Assembly: GCA_947472645.1 (NCBI GenBank)
Contig: CANJBQ010000027.1
Coordinates: 1-44,835, forward strand
Length of the DNA stretch: 44,835 nucleotides
Source: Burkholderiaceae bacterium
Lineage (GTDB): Bacteria > Pseudomonadota > Gammaproteobacteria > Burkholderiales > Burkholderiaceae
Direction: 5' to 3'
The translations under genes were made by a program, and so were the position numbers. Below are positions 1 through 8,754 of the stretch, piece after piece (the stretch's first letter is position 1; every line of letters starts with the position of its first letter). The notes beneath the pieces were generated by a model that had not been told where the DNA came from, did no database searches, and was given only the letters and a program-made list of their open reading frames with translations.

Positions 1-1
1 A

Positions 2-586
2 GTGTGGATTGCGGTCTCGACATTACATAACCTCTATGTGCGACTTCGCATGCATCCTAAGGGGATGACTCAAGGACTCAAACAGCAAAATGCGAGTTAT
101 TTTGGAATGTTAATGGCGCATATTGGCGTGGCAGTATTTGTGTTTGGTGTGACCATGGTCAGTGGCTTTGAGGAAGAAAAAGATTTACGCATGCAAGCCG
201 GTAATACGAGCACTCTAGCAGGTTATGAGATTCGTTTTGATGGCGTGAAGCAAATTCAAGGGAGTAACTACACTGCCGCCCAAGGACAAATCACAATTAG
301 TAAAAATGGCCAAGTGGTGAACTTGATGCAACCTGAAAAAAGAAAATATTTCTCTAGTGAAATGCTAATGACCGAAGCGGCTATTTATTCCCATATCAGT
401 GGCGATCTCTATATATCCATGGCTGAGCCAGTGAGCGCTTCAGAGTGGGGCGTTAAAGTTCAATATAAACCATTCGTGTCCTGGATTTGGGTTGGGGCGT
501 TTTTAATTGCTTTAGGTGGTTTTATCGCCATCATCGATAAAAAATATCGATTTAAACCACTCGGATTAGTCAAGGTCGATGCATGA
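2..586 (+). CDS. ccmF: Cytochrome c heme lyase subunit CcmF, C-terminal part (cut by window edge)
   Basis: This is the last ~194 residues of CcmF. The frame is already open at the left edge, so the GTG at base 2 is not taken as a true start and most of the protein lies outside the window. CcmF works in the inner membrane with CcmH and CcmI, taking heme from CcmE and attaching it to CXXCH cysteines of apocytochromes on the periplasmic face. Visible are a membrane helix around residues 36-54 (MLMAHIGVAVFVFGVTM), a periplasmic loop, and a last helix near residues 158-178 followed by a short basic cytoplasmic tail. It overlaps ccmG by four bases (ATGA), which implies translational coupling. The call is supported by the ccmG, ccmH and ccmI genes that follow directly. 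Confidence 0.93.
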   Translation: MWIAVSTLHNLYVRLRMHPKGMTQGLKQQNASYFGMLMAHIGVAVFVFGVTMVSGFEEEKDLRMQAGNTSTLAGYEIRFDGVKQIQGSNYTAAQGQITISKNGQVVNLMQPEKRKYFSSEMLMTEAAIYSHISGDLYISMAEPVSASEWGVKVQYKPFVSWIWVGAFLIALGGFIAIIDKKYRFKPLGLVKVDA

Positions 587-1110
587 AACGCTATCTCCCT
601 CTCATTATTTTTGCGGTCTTATGCGTTTTTTTAGTCATCGGACTACAACTCAATCCCAAAGAAGTCCCCTCACCTTTAGTGAATAAAGCGGCACCCGATT
701 TTCGATTACCGATTCTCAATGACACGAAAAAAGAGTTTGTTCCAGCGGATATGAAAGGCCAAGTTTGGTTACTCAATGTTTGGGCCTCCTGGTGCGTGTC
801 TTGCCGTGAAGAACACCCACTACTCAATAACTTAGCCAAACAAAATATCTTGCCGATTATCGGCCTGAACTATAAAGATAAAGATGGTCCTGCTTCTGAG
901 TGGTTAATCAATATGGGCAATCCGTATCAATTATCGGTTATAGATGCTGGGGGTCAAGTAGGGATTAATTACGGTGTTTATGGCGTCCCTGAATCATTTT
1001 TAATCGATCAAAAAGGTACGATTGTGCATAAATTCATTGGACCTTTAACGCTGAGCTCCATACAAAATGAATTGATTCCAATGATTAATAAACTCAAGGC
1101 TGCACAATAA
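583..1110 (+). CDS. ccmG: Thiol:disulfide interchange protein CcmG (DsbE)
   Basis: This is a membrane-anchored periplasmic thioredoxin-like protein of 175 residues, the usual CcmG length. It keeps apocytochrome c cysteines reduced before heme attachment. An N-terminal signal anchor covers roughly residues 4-22. The thioredoxin-fold active site reads WASWCVSC, with the redox cysteines at residues 71 and 74; the family often has a Pro in the CXXC, here V-S. The conserved cis-proline region appears as YGVYGVPESFLID near residue 130. The start overlaps the ccmF stop (ATGA at 583-586), and the stop overlaps the ccmH start (TAATG), so the gene sits inside a tightly coupled ccmFGHI operon. Confidence 0.95.
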   Translation: MKRYLPLIIFAVLCVFLVIGLQLNPKEVPSPLVNKAAPDFRLPILNDTKKEFVPADMKGQVWLLNVWASWCVSCREEHPLLNNLAKQNILPIIGLNYKDKDGPASEWLINMGNPYQLSVIDAGGQVGINYGVYGVPESFLIDQKGTIVHKFIGPLTLSSIQNELIPMINKLKAAQ

Positions 1111-1613
1111 TGTTATCGAGAGCCAAAGCATTATGGCTCCCATTCTTCTGCACCCTCATTGCAGTGATAACGATATGTTTTACAGGCAACAGTCGTGCCG
1201 ATGAAGCTAAATCACTAGCTGATAATCCAGCACTCGAAGCTCAAGTCATGAATGTCGCCGTAGATCTACGTTGCCTCGTTTGTCAAAATGAAACCATCGC
1301 TGGCTCTCACGCAGATCTCGCCATCGATCTCAGAAATCAAATTCGAGATCAACTACAGCAAGGTAAATCAAAACAAGACATTATTGATTACATGGTCGCG
1401 CGTTACGGTGACTTCGTCTTATACAATCCTCCACTCAAAAAGAACACCCTCTTTTTATGGCTTGGCCCATTCGCACTCCTTGTCATAGGATTTACTATTT
1501 TGCTTCGACATATCCGTCGTGAACAACAATTGACTGCACCTTTGGTCAATTCATCAACAGATATCGCACGCGCCAGAGAATTATTGAAAAAACCTCAGAA
1601 AGAGTTGGAATGA
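1110..1613 (+). CDS. ccmH: Cytochrome c-type biogenesis protein CcmH
   Basis: This 167-residue protein is a thioreductase component of the cytochrome c heme lyase complex, anchored in the inner membrane with its active site in the periplasm. It has a signal-like hydrophobic N-terminus (about residues 8-26), then the hallmark motif LRCLVCQN at residues 53-60 with both redox cysteines, then one transmembrane helix near residues 113-134. The length fits the single-domain CcmH found where CcmI is encoded separately, as it is here. The start codon shares a base with the ccmG stop and the 3' end overlaps ccmI by four bases, indicating coupled translation. Confidence 0.95.
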   Translation: MLSRAKALWLPFFCTLIAVITICFTGNSRADEAKSLADNPALEAQVMNVAVDLRCLVCQNETIAGSHADLAIDLRNQIRDQLQQGKSKQDIIDYMVARYGDFVLYNPPLKKNTLFLWLGPFALLVIGFTILLRHIRREQQLTAPLVNSSTDIARARELLKKPQKELE

Positions 1614-2800
1614 GCTTATTAATCGGGATTGCCGTTTTATTGATTGGTGTTGCTGTACTCATCGTGAGCTGGCCGATTTTACGTGCTAAAAAGACGCACC
1701 TCATAGAAGATGCCAATACCAATCTTGTAATCTTGCAGGAACAATTAAAATCTCTTGAACTCGAATTACAAGAAGGTCAAATTAACCAAGAACAATTTGA
1801 GTATCAGAAATCTGAAATTGAAAAAAGAACGGTGGAGGAAGTATTACAAGCTCCTAAAGACTCTACCAAAACTCAAATCTACGACAAGAAGCTTGCTTTT
1901 GTCTTTGTGATTGGAATGCCGATCGCGATTATTGGACTCTATTTTTTACTCGGCAATCCAGCAGCGCTTGATGTTGCTAAAGATCCTCAGGCCAAACAAG
2001 TCGAGGAAATGGTTAGTCAACTTGAAAACAAGCTTAAAAAAGATCCTAATAACCCCAGCGGTTGGATGTTCTTAGGGCGCTCATACGCAGTCATGAACCG
2101 TCTCCCCGAGGCCAGGATGGCTTATCAAAAAGCGATTGCTCTAGATCCTCAAAATGCTGATTTATTGGCCGATTTGGCGGACCTAGTCGCTTTCCAAAAT
2201 AAAGATATTAATGGGGAGGCGATGGGATATATAGATCAGGCTCTCAAGATTAATCCTAAGAATGTCAAGGCGCTCGCCCTTCGTGGTTCCGCCTATTTTG
2301 ACCAACAAAAATATACTTTAGCCATTAAAGATTGGAATTTAGCGATCCAAAGTCTAGGGCCACAAGATCAAGCATTTGCCAATGGCCTCAAAGCGAGTAT
2401 TGCTGATGCCGAGCAACAAATGAAACCGACCAAACCTGGTAAAGCAATGAATGCTATGGGACAAGTTTCTGGAACAGTCACGGTTGCAACAGCGATTGCA
2501 AAGCAAGTCTCACCAACCGATATTGTTTTTATCTATGCCCGTGCCCAGAGTGGTCCAAGAATGCCGGTGGCTATCATGCGCTTTAACGCCAATGAATTAC
2601 CACGTGCTTTTGAGTTAAATGACACCCAAGCAATGTCGCCAGAAATGTCATTGTCGAAGTTTAAAGAATTTACTGTTATAGCAAGAATTTCGAAAAGTGG
2701 TAATGCCACACCACAACCTGGAGATCTTATCGGCCAATTAGATCACGTTCAACTCGGCGCAAAACAACTTCAATTAGTGATTAACAGCGTTCAACCCTAA
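1610..2800 (+). CDS. ccmI: Cytochrome c-type biogenesis protein CcmI (TPR apocytochrome chaperone)
   Basis: CcmI binds the C-terminus of apocytochrome c and presents it to CcmF/CcmH. The 396-residue protein has the expected order: an N-terminal membrane helix (residues 1-22), a charged coiled-coil loop (about 35-80) rich in Glu and Gln, a second helix near 94-115, and then a periplasmic TPR domain (about 130-270; for example WMFLGRSYAVMNRLPEARMA). The C-terminal ~120 residues form the beta-rich domain present in longer CcmI proteins. It begins with an ATGA overlap with ccmH and is the last gene of the ccm operon; about 100 bases follow before the next gene, with no clear intrinsic terminator. 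Confidence 0.92.
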   Translation: MSLLIGIAVLLIGVAVLIVSWPILRAKKTHLIEDANTNLVILQEQLKSLELELQEGQINQEQFEYQKSEIEKRTVEEVLQAPKDSTKTQIYDKKLAFVFVIGMPIAIIGLYFLLGNPAALDVAKDPQAKQVEEMVSQLENKLKKDPNNPSGWMFLGRSYAVMNRLPEARMAYQKAIALDPQNADLLADLADLVAFQNKDINGEAMGYIDQALKINPKNVKALALRGSAYFDQQKYTLAIKDWNLAIQSLGPQDQAFANGLKASIADAEQQMKPTKPGKAMNAMGQVSGTVTVATAIAKQVSPTDIVFIYARAQSGPRMPVAIMRFNANELPRAFELNDTQAMSPEMSLSKFKEFTVIARISKSGNATPQPGDLIGQLDHVQLGAKQLQLVINSVQP

Positions 2801-2898
2801 ATAAAAAGGCTATTTGAGGTGCGCATCATCGCATCTTTACTCATTTGACTGAACCGTATTAAACTAGACAAAAATATCAACACCATAGGAGATAAATC

Positions 2899-3450
2899 AT
2901 GGGATTACCCGAAATTCGTGTCACTAAAGAGGAGATGTTAGCGCGTGTCGCTTTGTTTAAGGACTTAAAAGGTTTTGATACTGGGCTGATCGATAGTGAG
3001 TACCCATCTGCGTATCGCACTCTCTATAACGCTTTAGGCTTTCAGCCTCCTCGAGGTAAAGGCGGCTCCGAAGTGGAGTCTCCAGTCGGTGATAACGCGT
3101 CAAAAAACTCAGCGATCAAAATCAGCGAGGGTTTTAATATCGGTTTTTGTGAATGTAAACCTGGCTTTGGACCGATGATGCATAACCACGATACCAATGA
3201 AACCTTTATTCCAATGACAGGCACTTGGCGCTGCTCTTGGGAAGTAGACGGTAAAATAGAGTTCTTTGATGTTGAACAATGGGATATTTGCTCCTTCCCA
3301 GCGGGCGTGCAACGCCGTTTTGAGAATGTCACTTTCTCTGAACCGGATAAAAATCATACCTTGATGTTTGTGATTGGCGGTGACGCTCCAGAAGTAGACT
3401 TTAGTGCAAAGGCGAAAGAAACATTACGCTCTGCAGGACTTCTGAAATAA
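2899..3450 (+). CDS. Cupin-domain protein, single domain
   Basis: This is a 183-residue protein with one small beta-barrel cupin domain. The first cupin motif is clear: in the stretch GPMMHNHDTNETF, His95, His97 and Glu101 occupy the usual metal-ligand positions. The second motif is altered: FPAGVQRRFENV has an Arg (about residue 139) where the third metal-binding His is normally found, so metal binding may be reduced or different. The substrate cannot be read from sequence. The start is the ATG preceded by AGGAGATAAATC. It stands alone between the ccm operon and an MFS transporter 45-50 bases downstream, so co-transcription with the transporter is possible but unproven. Confidence 0.75.
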   Translation: MGLPEIRVTKEEMLARVALFKDLKGFDTGLIDSEYPSAYRTLYNALGFQPPRGKGGSEVESPVGDNASKNSAIKISEGFNIGFCECKPGFGPMMHNHDTNETFIPMTGTWRCSWEVDGKIEFFDVEQWDICSFPAGVQRRFENVTFSEPDKNHTLMFVIGGDAPEVDFSAKAKETLRSAGLLK

Positions 3451-3500
3451 TTTTGCCTTACCACGTGCATGCTATAGTCATGTTTACTGCATAAGTGAAT

Positions 3501-4694
3501 ATGATTGTTAAACAGCGTTTTTTCAATAAAAACATCCTCTTACTGGCAATCTGCCAAGGACTTTACCTCACCAATAATGTGACCTTTATGGCCATTAATG
3601 GTTTGGTAGGTTTAAAGTTAGCCCCCGAACCGTGGATGGCTACTTTACCTCTAATGGCTTATGTGTTTGGCGCGGCGATTGCGACCATCATTGTGGCGCG
3701 CGTACAAAATCGTTATGGTCGCCAAAGATCGTTTCAGTTCGCTCTTTTTATCGTTGTCATTGCTTGTTTAATATGTACCTACTCAGCCTATATCCAAAGT
3801 TTTTGGTTACTTGCTTTTGGCACCGCTGTGGCTGGCTACTATAGTGCCAATGGTCTACTCTATCGTTTTGTCGCGCCAGAATTAACTTACCCGTCATTTA
3901 AAGAAAAAGCGGTATCCATCGTTCTTGCTGGTGGTCTAATGGGGGGTATCTTAGGACCTAACCTTTCAAACTGGACCCAAAATATGTTTGAAACGCAGTT
4001 CTTGGGTGCTTATATCGTCTTATCGATTGCCGGCGTTGTCGGTATGATCTTGATGGAAATGATCGACTTTCCGAATGACTATCGTACCGATCCATCGACG
4101 CATACGGGTCGCCGTTTAAAAGAAATTATTCTGCAGCCGAAGTTTTTAGGCGCTCTCATTTGCTCCTCAATGGGTTACGGCGTGATGAACCTCATGATGG
4201 CTGGAACGCCTTTAGCGATGCAAGTTTGTGGCCTTTCATTTCCCCAAACAGCTTTAGTACTGGAATGGCATGTCATTGGTATGTTCGCTCCAGGATTTTT
4301 TACCGGATCACTCATTAAACGATTTGGTCCCTTAAAAATTATGGGAGTTGGAGCAGTTCTGAACTTTATCAGCCTCTTGATCATGCTCTCAGGAAATGGG
4401 TTGCCCCATTTTTTAATTGCCCTCTTCTTACTAGGAGTCGCTTGGAATTTTTTGTTTAATGGCGCGACTATTTTAGCGATTTCATCGTTCCAACCTGAAG
4501 AAAAAAACAAAGCAGAAGCCACTATTAATTTTTGTGTGTTTGGTACTATGGCCATCAGTTCATTTAGTTCAGGCGCTCTAGTAACAACTCAAGGTTGGCA
4601 GTTTTTAAATATCGGCACACTCATACCAAGCATTGCCATTGGGGTTGCTGTCACTTGGTTATTCATGAATCGTGCCCGCCTACAAATTAGCTAA
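3501..4694 (+). CDS. Major facilitator superfamily (MFS) transporter
   Basis: This inner-membrane secondary transporter of about 397 residues has roughly twelve hydrophobic segments. Between helices 2 and 3 is a loop that resembles the MFS signature (VARVQNRYGRQRS), and a central cytoplasmic loop near residues 190-215 separates the two six-helix halves. The helix starting GALICSSMGYGVMNLMMA opens the second half. The substrate is not predictable. A GTG lies two codons upstream (3495), but the ATG at 3501 is the more usual start; no strong ribosome binding site is visible for either. The gene converges on selD and their 3' ends overlap by eight bases. Confidence 0.8.
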   Translation: MIVKQRFFNKNILLLAICQGLYLTNNVTFMAINGLVGLKLAPEPWMATLPLMAYVFGAAIATIIVARVQNRYGRQRSFQFALFIVVIACLICTYSAYIQSFWLLAFGTAVAGYYSANGLLYRFVAPELTYPSFKEKAVSIVLAGGLMGGILGPNLSNWTQNMFETQFLGAYIVLSIAGVVGMILMEMIDFPNDYRTDPSTHTGRRLKEIILQPKFLGALICSSMGYGVMNLMMAGTPLAMQVCGLSFPQTALVLEWHVIGMFAPGFFTGSLIKRFGPLKIMGVGAVLNFISLLIMLSGNGLPHFLIALFLLGVAWNFLFNGATILAISSFQPEEKNKAEATINFCVFGTMAISSFSSGALVTTQGWQFLNIGTLIPSIAIGVAVTWLFMNRARLQIS

Positions 4695-5727
4695 CAACGA
4701 TTCCCGACCCCTCGGTCAGGTAGCCAATTTTTTGTGCCGTAATAAACCCATCTTGATGCAAGCTCTTCAGAACTTCCTTTTCTGCGGCAGGGTCGCAAGC
4801 AATCAGTAATCCACCACTTGTTTGAGGGTCACTTAGTAAATGCTTTTGCCATATGAAAAGTTCATCTTGCGAAGTAATCTGATCAGAATAACCTTGCCAA
4901 TTCCGCGTGGAAGCTCCTGTAAAAATATTCTCTTTCACATACTCAAGCGCTTCATCAATGAAAGGGATTTGGTCAAACTGTAGTTGCGCTTGGAGTTTAG
5001 CACCCCGAGTCATTTCTAATAGGTGTCCGGCCAAACCAAAACCGGTGACATCGGTCAGTGCGTGGACTTCACTCATTTGGGCAAACTTCATCCCCGGTGT
5101 ATTGAGCTGAGTTGTATAGTCAATCATTTTGGCATAAGCCTTCTCGGAGATTTTCTCTTGCTTAAAGGCGGCACTTAAAATACCAATGCCAATCGGCTTG
5201 GATAAAATTAAACTGTCACCAGCCTGAGCTGTTCGGTTGCGTTTGAATTTTTTAGGATCCACAATCCCAATCACAATGAGCCCATAAATCGGTTCCACTG
5301 AGTCAATCGAATGGCCGCCAGCAATCGGAATCCCCGCTGCCGCACAAACCGCTTGACCACCGGCAGTAATCCGTTGAATGGTTTCAATCGGTAACACATT
5401 AATGGGCATCCCAAGAATCGCCAAAGCAAACAGTGGTTTAGCGCCCATGGCATAAATATCAGAAATAGCATTACTAGCGGCTATCCTGCCAAAATCAAAA
5501 GGATCATCCACAATGGGCATAAAAAAATCGGTCGTGGCAACAATCGCTTGGTCTTCATTGATTTGATAGACGGCTGCGTCTTCGTTGTTCTCTGAACCAG
5601 CAAGTAAGGCAGGAGCAAAGGTAACAAATGGAGAAAATTTCAGGATCTCTGACAAAACTGCTGGCGCAATTTTGCAACCACAACCACCGCCATGGGACAA
5701 CGAAGTTAAACGCCCGTTATAAGCCAT
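4687..5727 (-). CDS. selD: Selenide, water dikinase (selenophosphate synthetase), Cys form
   Basis: SelD makes selenophosphate from selenide and ATP, the selenium donor for both selenocysteine and 2-selenouridine synthesis. The N-terminal active-site motif HGGGCGCKIAP carries Cys at the catalytic position, so this is the cysteine enzyme and needs no UGA recoding. Other family features are the DFFMPIVDDPFDFGRIAA ATP/metal segment, GGHSID, and the C-terminal DPQTSGGLLIA motif. The frame stays open 33 codons further upstream, but the family begins just before RLTSLSHGGG, so I place the start at the ATG at 5727, giving 346 residues, close to the E. coli enzyme. The divergent neighbour mnmH, a selenophosphate user, fits the role. 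Confidence 0.95.
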   Translation of the reverse strand: MAYNGRLTSLSHGGGCGCKIAPAVLSEILKFSPFVTFAPALLAGSENNEDAAVYQINEDQAIVATTDFFMPIVDDPFDFGRIAASNAISDIYAMGAKPLFALAILGMPINVLPIETIQRITAGGQAVCAAAGIPIAGGHSIDSVEPIYGLIVIGIVDPKKFKRNRTAQAGDSLILSKPIGIGILSAAFKQEKISEKAYAKMIDYTTQLNTPGMKFAQMSEVHALTDVTGFGLAGHLLEMTRGAKLQAQLQFDQIPFIDEALEYVKENIFTGASTRNWQGYSDQITSQDELFIWQKHLLSDPQTSGGLLIACDPAAEKEVLKSLHQDGFITAQKIGYLTEGSGIVVS

Positions 5728-5867
5728 CTCTGATTCTTTCTTCCATCTACTAAAGATACCATTATACGTAGGCTGAAGGAGCAATCCTTCTATAACAGCC
5801 ATATGGGAATGATTGATGCTGAGCAAACCATGAGAAAATTGATATCTATGCTGAACTTACAAGCCTT

Positions 5868-6932
5868 ATGAAGTCGAACTCAACATCTCTCATTACTGAT
5901 CTTCATCAATTTGATGAAATCATCGATGTTCGAACGCCTGCTGAATACGCTCTAGATCATGTACCTGGTGCCGTGAACTTTCCGGTACTGAGTAACGAAG
6001 AACGCGTGATCGTTGGCACAAAACATAAGCAAGAATCTCCGTTTGAGGCAAAAAAATTAGGCGCCACTCTCATTGCCCGCAATATCGCTTCGCACATTGA
6101 AAATGAGTTTGCGAATCGTCCCAAAAATTGGAAGCCCATGATTTATTGTTGGCGAGGTGGAAAACGTAGTGGTGCAATGGGCCATATCTTGCGGCAAATT
6201 GGTTGGGATGCTCATGTGTTACAAGGTGGATATAAATCCTACCGTTCGTGGGTGCTCGAACAACTCAAAGAGATGCCGCAACAATTTCATTATCAAGTCA
6301 TCACTGGCCGAACTGGAAGTGCTAAAAGTATTATCTTGGAGGCATTACAAAATTTAGGCTGCCAAGTCTTGGACTTAGAAAAATACGCTAATCACAAAGG
6401 CTCTGTTCTCGGAGGTCATCCTGAAACTGAACAACCTGGACAAAAACTATTTGAATCACAAATCGTTGAGCAATTAAAAACCTTTACTCAAGTACGTCCT
6501 ATATTTATCGAAGCAGAAAGTCGAAAAGTAGGTGTCTTACAAGTTCCTGATGGCTTACTTGAAAAGATTCGTAGTAGCTCATGCATCCGCATTAATGCAT
6601 CGATGTCTGCACGCGTTAAATTTTTAAAACGTGATTATGTCTATATGATGAATGATCCAGAACTACTTACTCAAAAACTTAGTCATCTTAAATCATTACT
6701 TGGACAAGAGCAGCTCGATCAATGGCAAAAAAATATTCAAGAACAAGACTGGGATACACTAGTTCAATCCCTTTTAGAGCTACATTATGATCGTCTCTAT
6801 GAACGCTCTCAAGAACGTAATTTTGCAGCCTATCAACAAGCTCCAGAAATAACAACGGATGATTTATCCGAAGCAAGGATAAAGGCGATAGCTAGTGAAA
6901 TTCAAGCAAAGTACGATGCATCTTCCAGTTAA
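5868..6932 (+). CDS. mnmH: tRNA 2-selenouridine synthase (SelU/MnmH)
   Basis: MnmH converts 2-thiouridine at the wobble position of certain tRNAs to 2-selenouridine, using selenophosphate from SelD. Residues 1-130 form a rhodanese domain (IIDVRTPAEYALDHVPGAVN) whose catalytic cysteine is Cys94 in YCWRGGKRSG. A P-loop domain follows with Walker A sequence GRTGSAKS at 147-154, where Ala replaces the more usual Gly before Lys. Length (354 residues) fits the family. It is transcribed divergently from selD across about 140 bases, a common pairing. There are no selA, selB or selC genes in the window, so the locus supports tRNA selenation; selenoprotein synthesis cannot be judged from here. Confidence 0.95.
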   Translation: MKSNSTSLITDLHQFDEIIDVRTPAEYALDHVPGAVNFPVLSNEERVIVGTKHKQESPFEAKKLGATLIARNIASHIENEFANRPKNWKPMIYCWRGGKRSGAMGHILRQIGWDAHVLQGGYKSYRSWVLEQLKEMPQQFHYQVITGRTGSAKSIILEALQNLGCQVLDLEKYANHKGSVLGGHPETEQPGQKLFESQIVEQLKTFTQVRPIFIEAESRKVGVLQVPDGLLEKIRSSSCIRINASMSARVKFLKRDYVYMMNDPELLTQKLSHLKSLLGQEQLDQWQKNIQEQDWDTLVQSLLELHYDRLYERSQERNFAAYQQAPEITTDDLSEARIKAIASEIQAKYDASSS

Positions 6933-6947
6933 AAGCTCTATTCGCTC

Positions 6948-6968
6948 AATTACTTTACCGAAGTAATT
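6948..6968. terminator. Hairpin between convergent mnmH and dehydrogenase genes
   Basis: A perfect 8-bp inverted repeat AATTACTT / AAGTAATT with a five-base loop TACCG lies between two convergent stop codons, 15 bases from each. The position suits a bidirectional terminator, but the stem is AT-rich and no clear T-tract follows on either strand, so termination is only a possibility. Confidence 0.4.
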
Positions 6969-6983
6969 CGAACTTATAACAAC

Positions 6984-7862
6984 TTAGTCTAAATAAATTT
7001 GAATAATGCCTTGTGTGCCATCCCGATGCAGGCCTCTAGAAGCCATTTTTTCAAATAAGCTTTTTGCTAGAGCCAGTCCTGGTAAATCTAACTTCATCTG
7101 CTGAGCTTCTGCTAGAGCGATCTTCAAATCTTTAATAAGATGTTCAACATAAAATCCGGCGACGTAATCCTTAACAATCATTCTAGCGCCTAATACATTG
7201 AGCTGAAAACCTGAAGCAGCTCCTCCACCAATCGACTGTAAAACGACAGCTGGATCAAGTCCAACTTTGATGGCGTAGGATAAGCCCTCGGCGACACCCA
7301 TAATCGTCGAGGCAATCACAATCTGATTACACATTTTGGTATGTTGCCCCATGCCTGGACCACCTTGCAAAATAATACTTGTCCCTAATTTCTGTAACAT
7401 GGGCAAGGCGTGATCAAAGACATTTTTTTCACCACCCACCATGATAGTGAGCTTTGCATCACGAGCACCTATATCACCTCCTGATACTGGGGCATCGAGT
7501 GATGCTAGGCCTTTTTTAGCCGCCTCATCAGCAATTTTTCTCGCGAGAGATGGACTAGATGTAGTCATATCAATCAAAATAGCGTTCTTGGCAGAGGCAA
7601 TAATACCTTTATCACCAAAATATACTTCTTCAACATCACTTGGAAATCCAACCATCGTAATGATGACATCGGAGTGCGATGCAACTTCACCAGGACTATC
7701 AAACCACTTTGCACCTTTAGCAACCAGCGCATCCGTTTTTGATTTTGTACGATTAAATACATTCACCGAATAACCCGCCGCTAATAAATGCCCCGCCATA
7801 CTTTGGCCCATGATTCCAATGCCAACAAAGCCAATAGATGTGATTTTCGGTAAAGAATTCAT
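6984..7862 (-). CDS. NAD(P)-dependent beta-hydroxyacid dehydrogenase (GarR/GlxR/HIBADH-like)
   Basis: This is a 292-residue member of the family of 3-hydroxyisobutyrate dehydrogenase and tartronate semialdehyde reductase. The N-terminal Rossmann fold shows GFVGIGIMGQSMAGHL, and the substrate-binding signature DAPVSGGDIGARDAKLTIMVGG lies near residues 125-145. The catalytic Lys falls in GMGQHTKMCNQI (about residue 175). The C-terminal helical domain is complete. Which beta-hydroxyacid it acts on cannot be decided; 2-hydroxy-3-oxopropionate reductase is the usual automatic name. It is a single gene, convergent with mnmH and followed upstream by a ~130-base gap to the flagellar remnant. Confidence 0.85.
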   Translation of the reverse strand: MNSLPKITSIGFVGIGIMGQSMAGHLLAAGYSVNVFNRTKSKTDALVAKGAKWFDSPGEVASHSDVIITMVGFPSDVEEVYFGDKGIIASAKNAILIDMTTSSPSLARKIADEAAKKGLASLDAPVSGGDIGARDAKLTIMVGGEKNVFDHALPMLQKLGTSIILQGGPGMGQHTKMCNQIVIASTIMGVAEGLSYAIKVGLDPAVVLQSIGGGAASGFQLNVLGARMIVKDYVAGFYVEHLIKDLKIALAEAQQMKLDLPGLALAKSLFEKMASRGLHRDGTQGIIQIYLD

Positions 7863-7996
7863 GCGAGCCCCAATGAAATAATAAAAGAAGCTTATTTTGC
7901 CACAGGGCTAGTGAAAGTAATCGAATCTTTGCTGAACAATTACTAAATGATCATGGTGGTCTAGAGTAAGCGACTACTTACCCTGAAATTAAGGAT

Positions 7997-8293
7997 TTAA
8001 GACTTTGCTGTTTTTTTATTCGGTGGGATGGCAGCTTCGATTTGATAAAGCCAAGCCAAGAGTCCCGCAACCGCTCTGTATAACTCACCAGGAATTTCAC
8101 GGTCAAGATCGATATCCATTAAGAGGGCTACCAATTCTTTCGACTCATGCACATAGACACCATGCTCTTTAGCGAGTTTAATAATTTGATCAGCAATCGC
8201 CCCCTTACCTGAGGCAACAACTGTTGGTGCCCTGGCTCCGGCACCATAAGCCAGCTCCACCGAATTTTTAAGATTCTTAGGAGCTTGTTCCAT
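7997..8293 (-). CDS. FhlB-like protein (FlhB/YscU C-terminal-domain homologue)
   Basis: This 98-residue protein corresponds only to the cytoplasmic C-terminal domain of the FlhB/YscU export-switch family. It retains the region around the usual cleavage site in altered form (AGARAPTVVASGKG; the canonical NPTH is replaced by RAPTV) and the conserved DREIPGELYRAVAGLLAWLY block. There are no membrane helices, so it cannot be a full FlhB. Such short paralogues often follow fliK in flagellar loci. Its ATG lies 17 bases inside the 3' end of the fliK remnant, matching an original fliK-fhlB operon. Since the neighbouring flagellar genes are broken, this gene may now have no partner although its own frame is intact. 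Confidence 0.8.
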   Translation of the reverse strand: MEQAPKNLKNSVELAYGAGARAPTVVASGKGAIADQIIKLAKEHGVYVHESKELVALLMDIDLDREIPGELYRAVAGLLAWLYQIEAAIPPNKKTAKS

Positions 8294-8660
8294 CTTTTTC
8301 TACCAAGAATTGAGAAATCTGTGTACCACTTGCTTCTAGTGACTCACTGAGTAAAGATTGAGAATTTATCATAATAGGTCCTGAATCAGGATTTTTAGCG
8401 GCGATGCGAAAACTTGCCGTTTTACCCTTAAGTTGTATCATTGCATTGATTTGACCTAACTTCGGTAAGTCGAACTTCACTATCGTTATCCAAGACCTTT
8501 CGTCAGGACTGGCTGGCGACGATGACTTCTTGGATGTATCTTCTTTGATTTGCCACTCAAAAGGCTGTCCTGGTAACAGTTCACCACGCCACAAATTATT
8601 CAGCTCGATAAACCTGTCCCCAATAAGAACTAATGTGCTTTTGACGTATCGATGGTGATG
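8277..8660 (-). pseudogene. fliK: fliK remnant: C-terminal domain of flagellar hook-length control protein
   Basis: The frame encodes only the conserved C-terminal domain of FliK. Recognisable segments are LNNLWRGELLPGQPFEWQIK, a W.TIVKFDLPKLGQINAMIQL strand block, and LLSESLEASGTQISQFLVEKDG at the end. FliK proteins are usually several hundred residues long; here a stop codon at 8661-8663 leaves about 128 codons, and only a TTG (8594) is available as a start, inside the domain. The first residues after that stop (before about 8625) do not look like FliK. I therefore read this as a 5'-truncated gene. It overlaps the downstream fhlB-like gene by 17 bases, an arrangement inherited from a functional operon. 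Confidence 0.75.
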
Positions 8661-8754
8661 CTAGTACTTACACTAATAGGTAAAACCATAGAATTTGAGT
8701 AAGATTTCTATCACAATGAATCTTTAAGAGATTCTTATAACTAGGAGATCAGTG

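Noticed and set aside
5680..5727. Selenocysteine-containing SelD
   Set aside because: The active-site codon in GGGCGCK is a normal Cys codon; no in-frame UGA is present.
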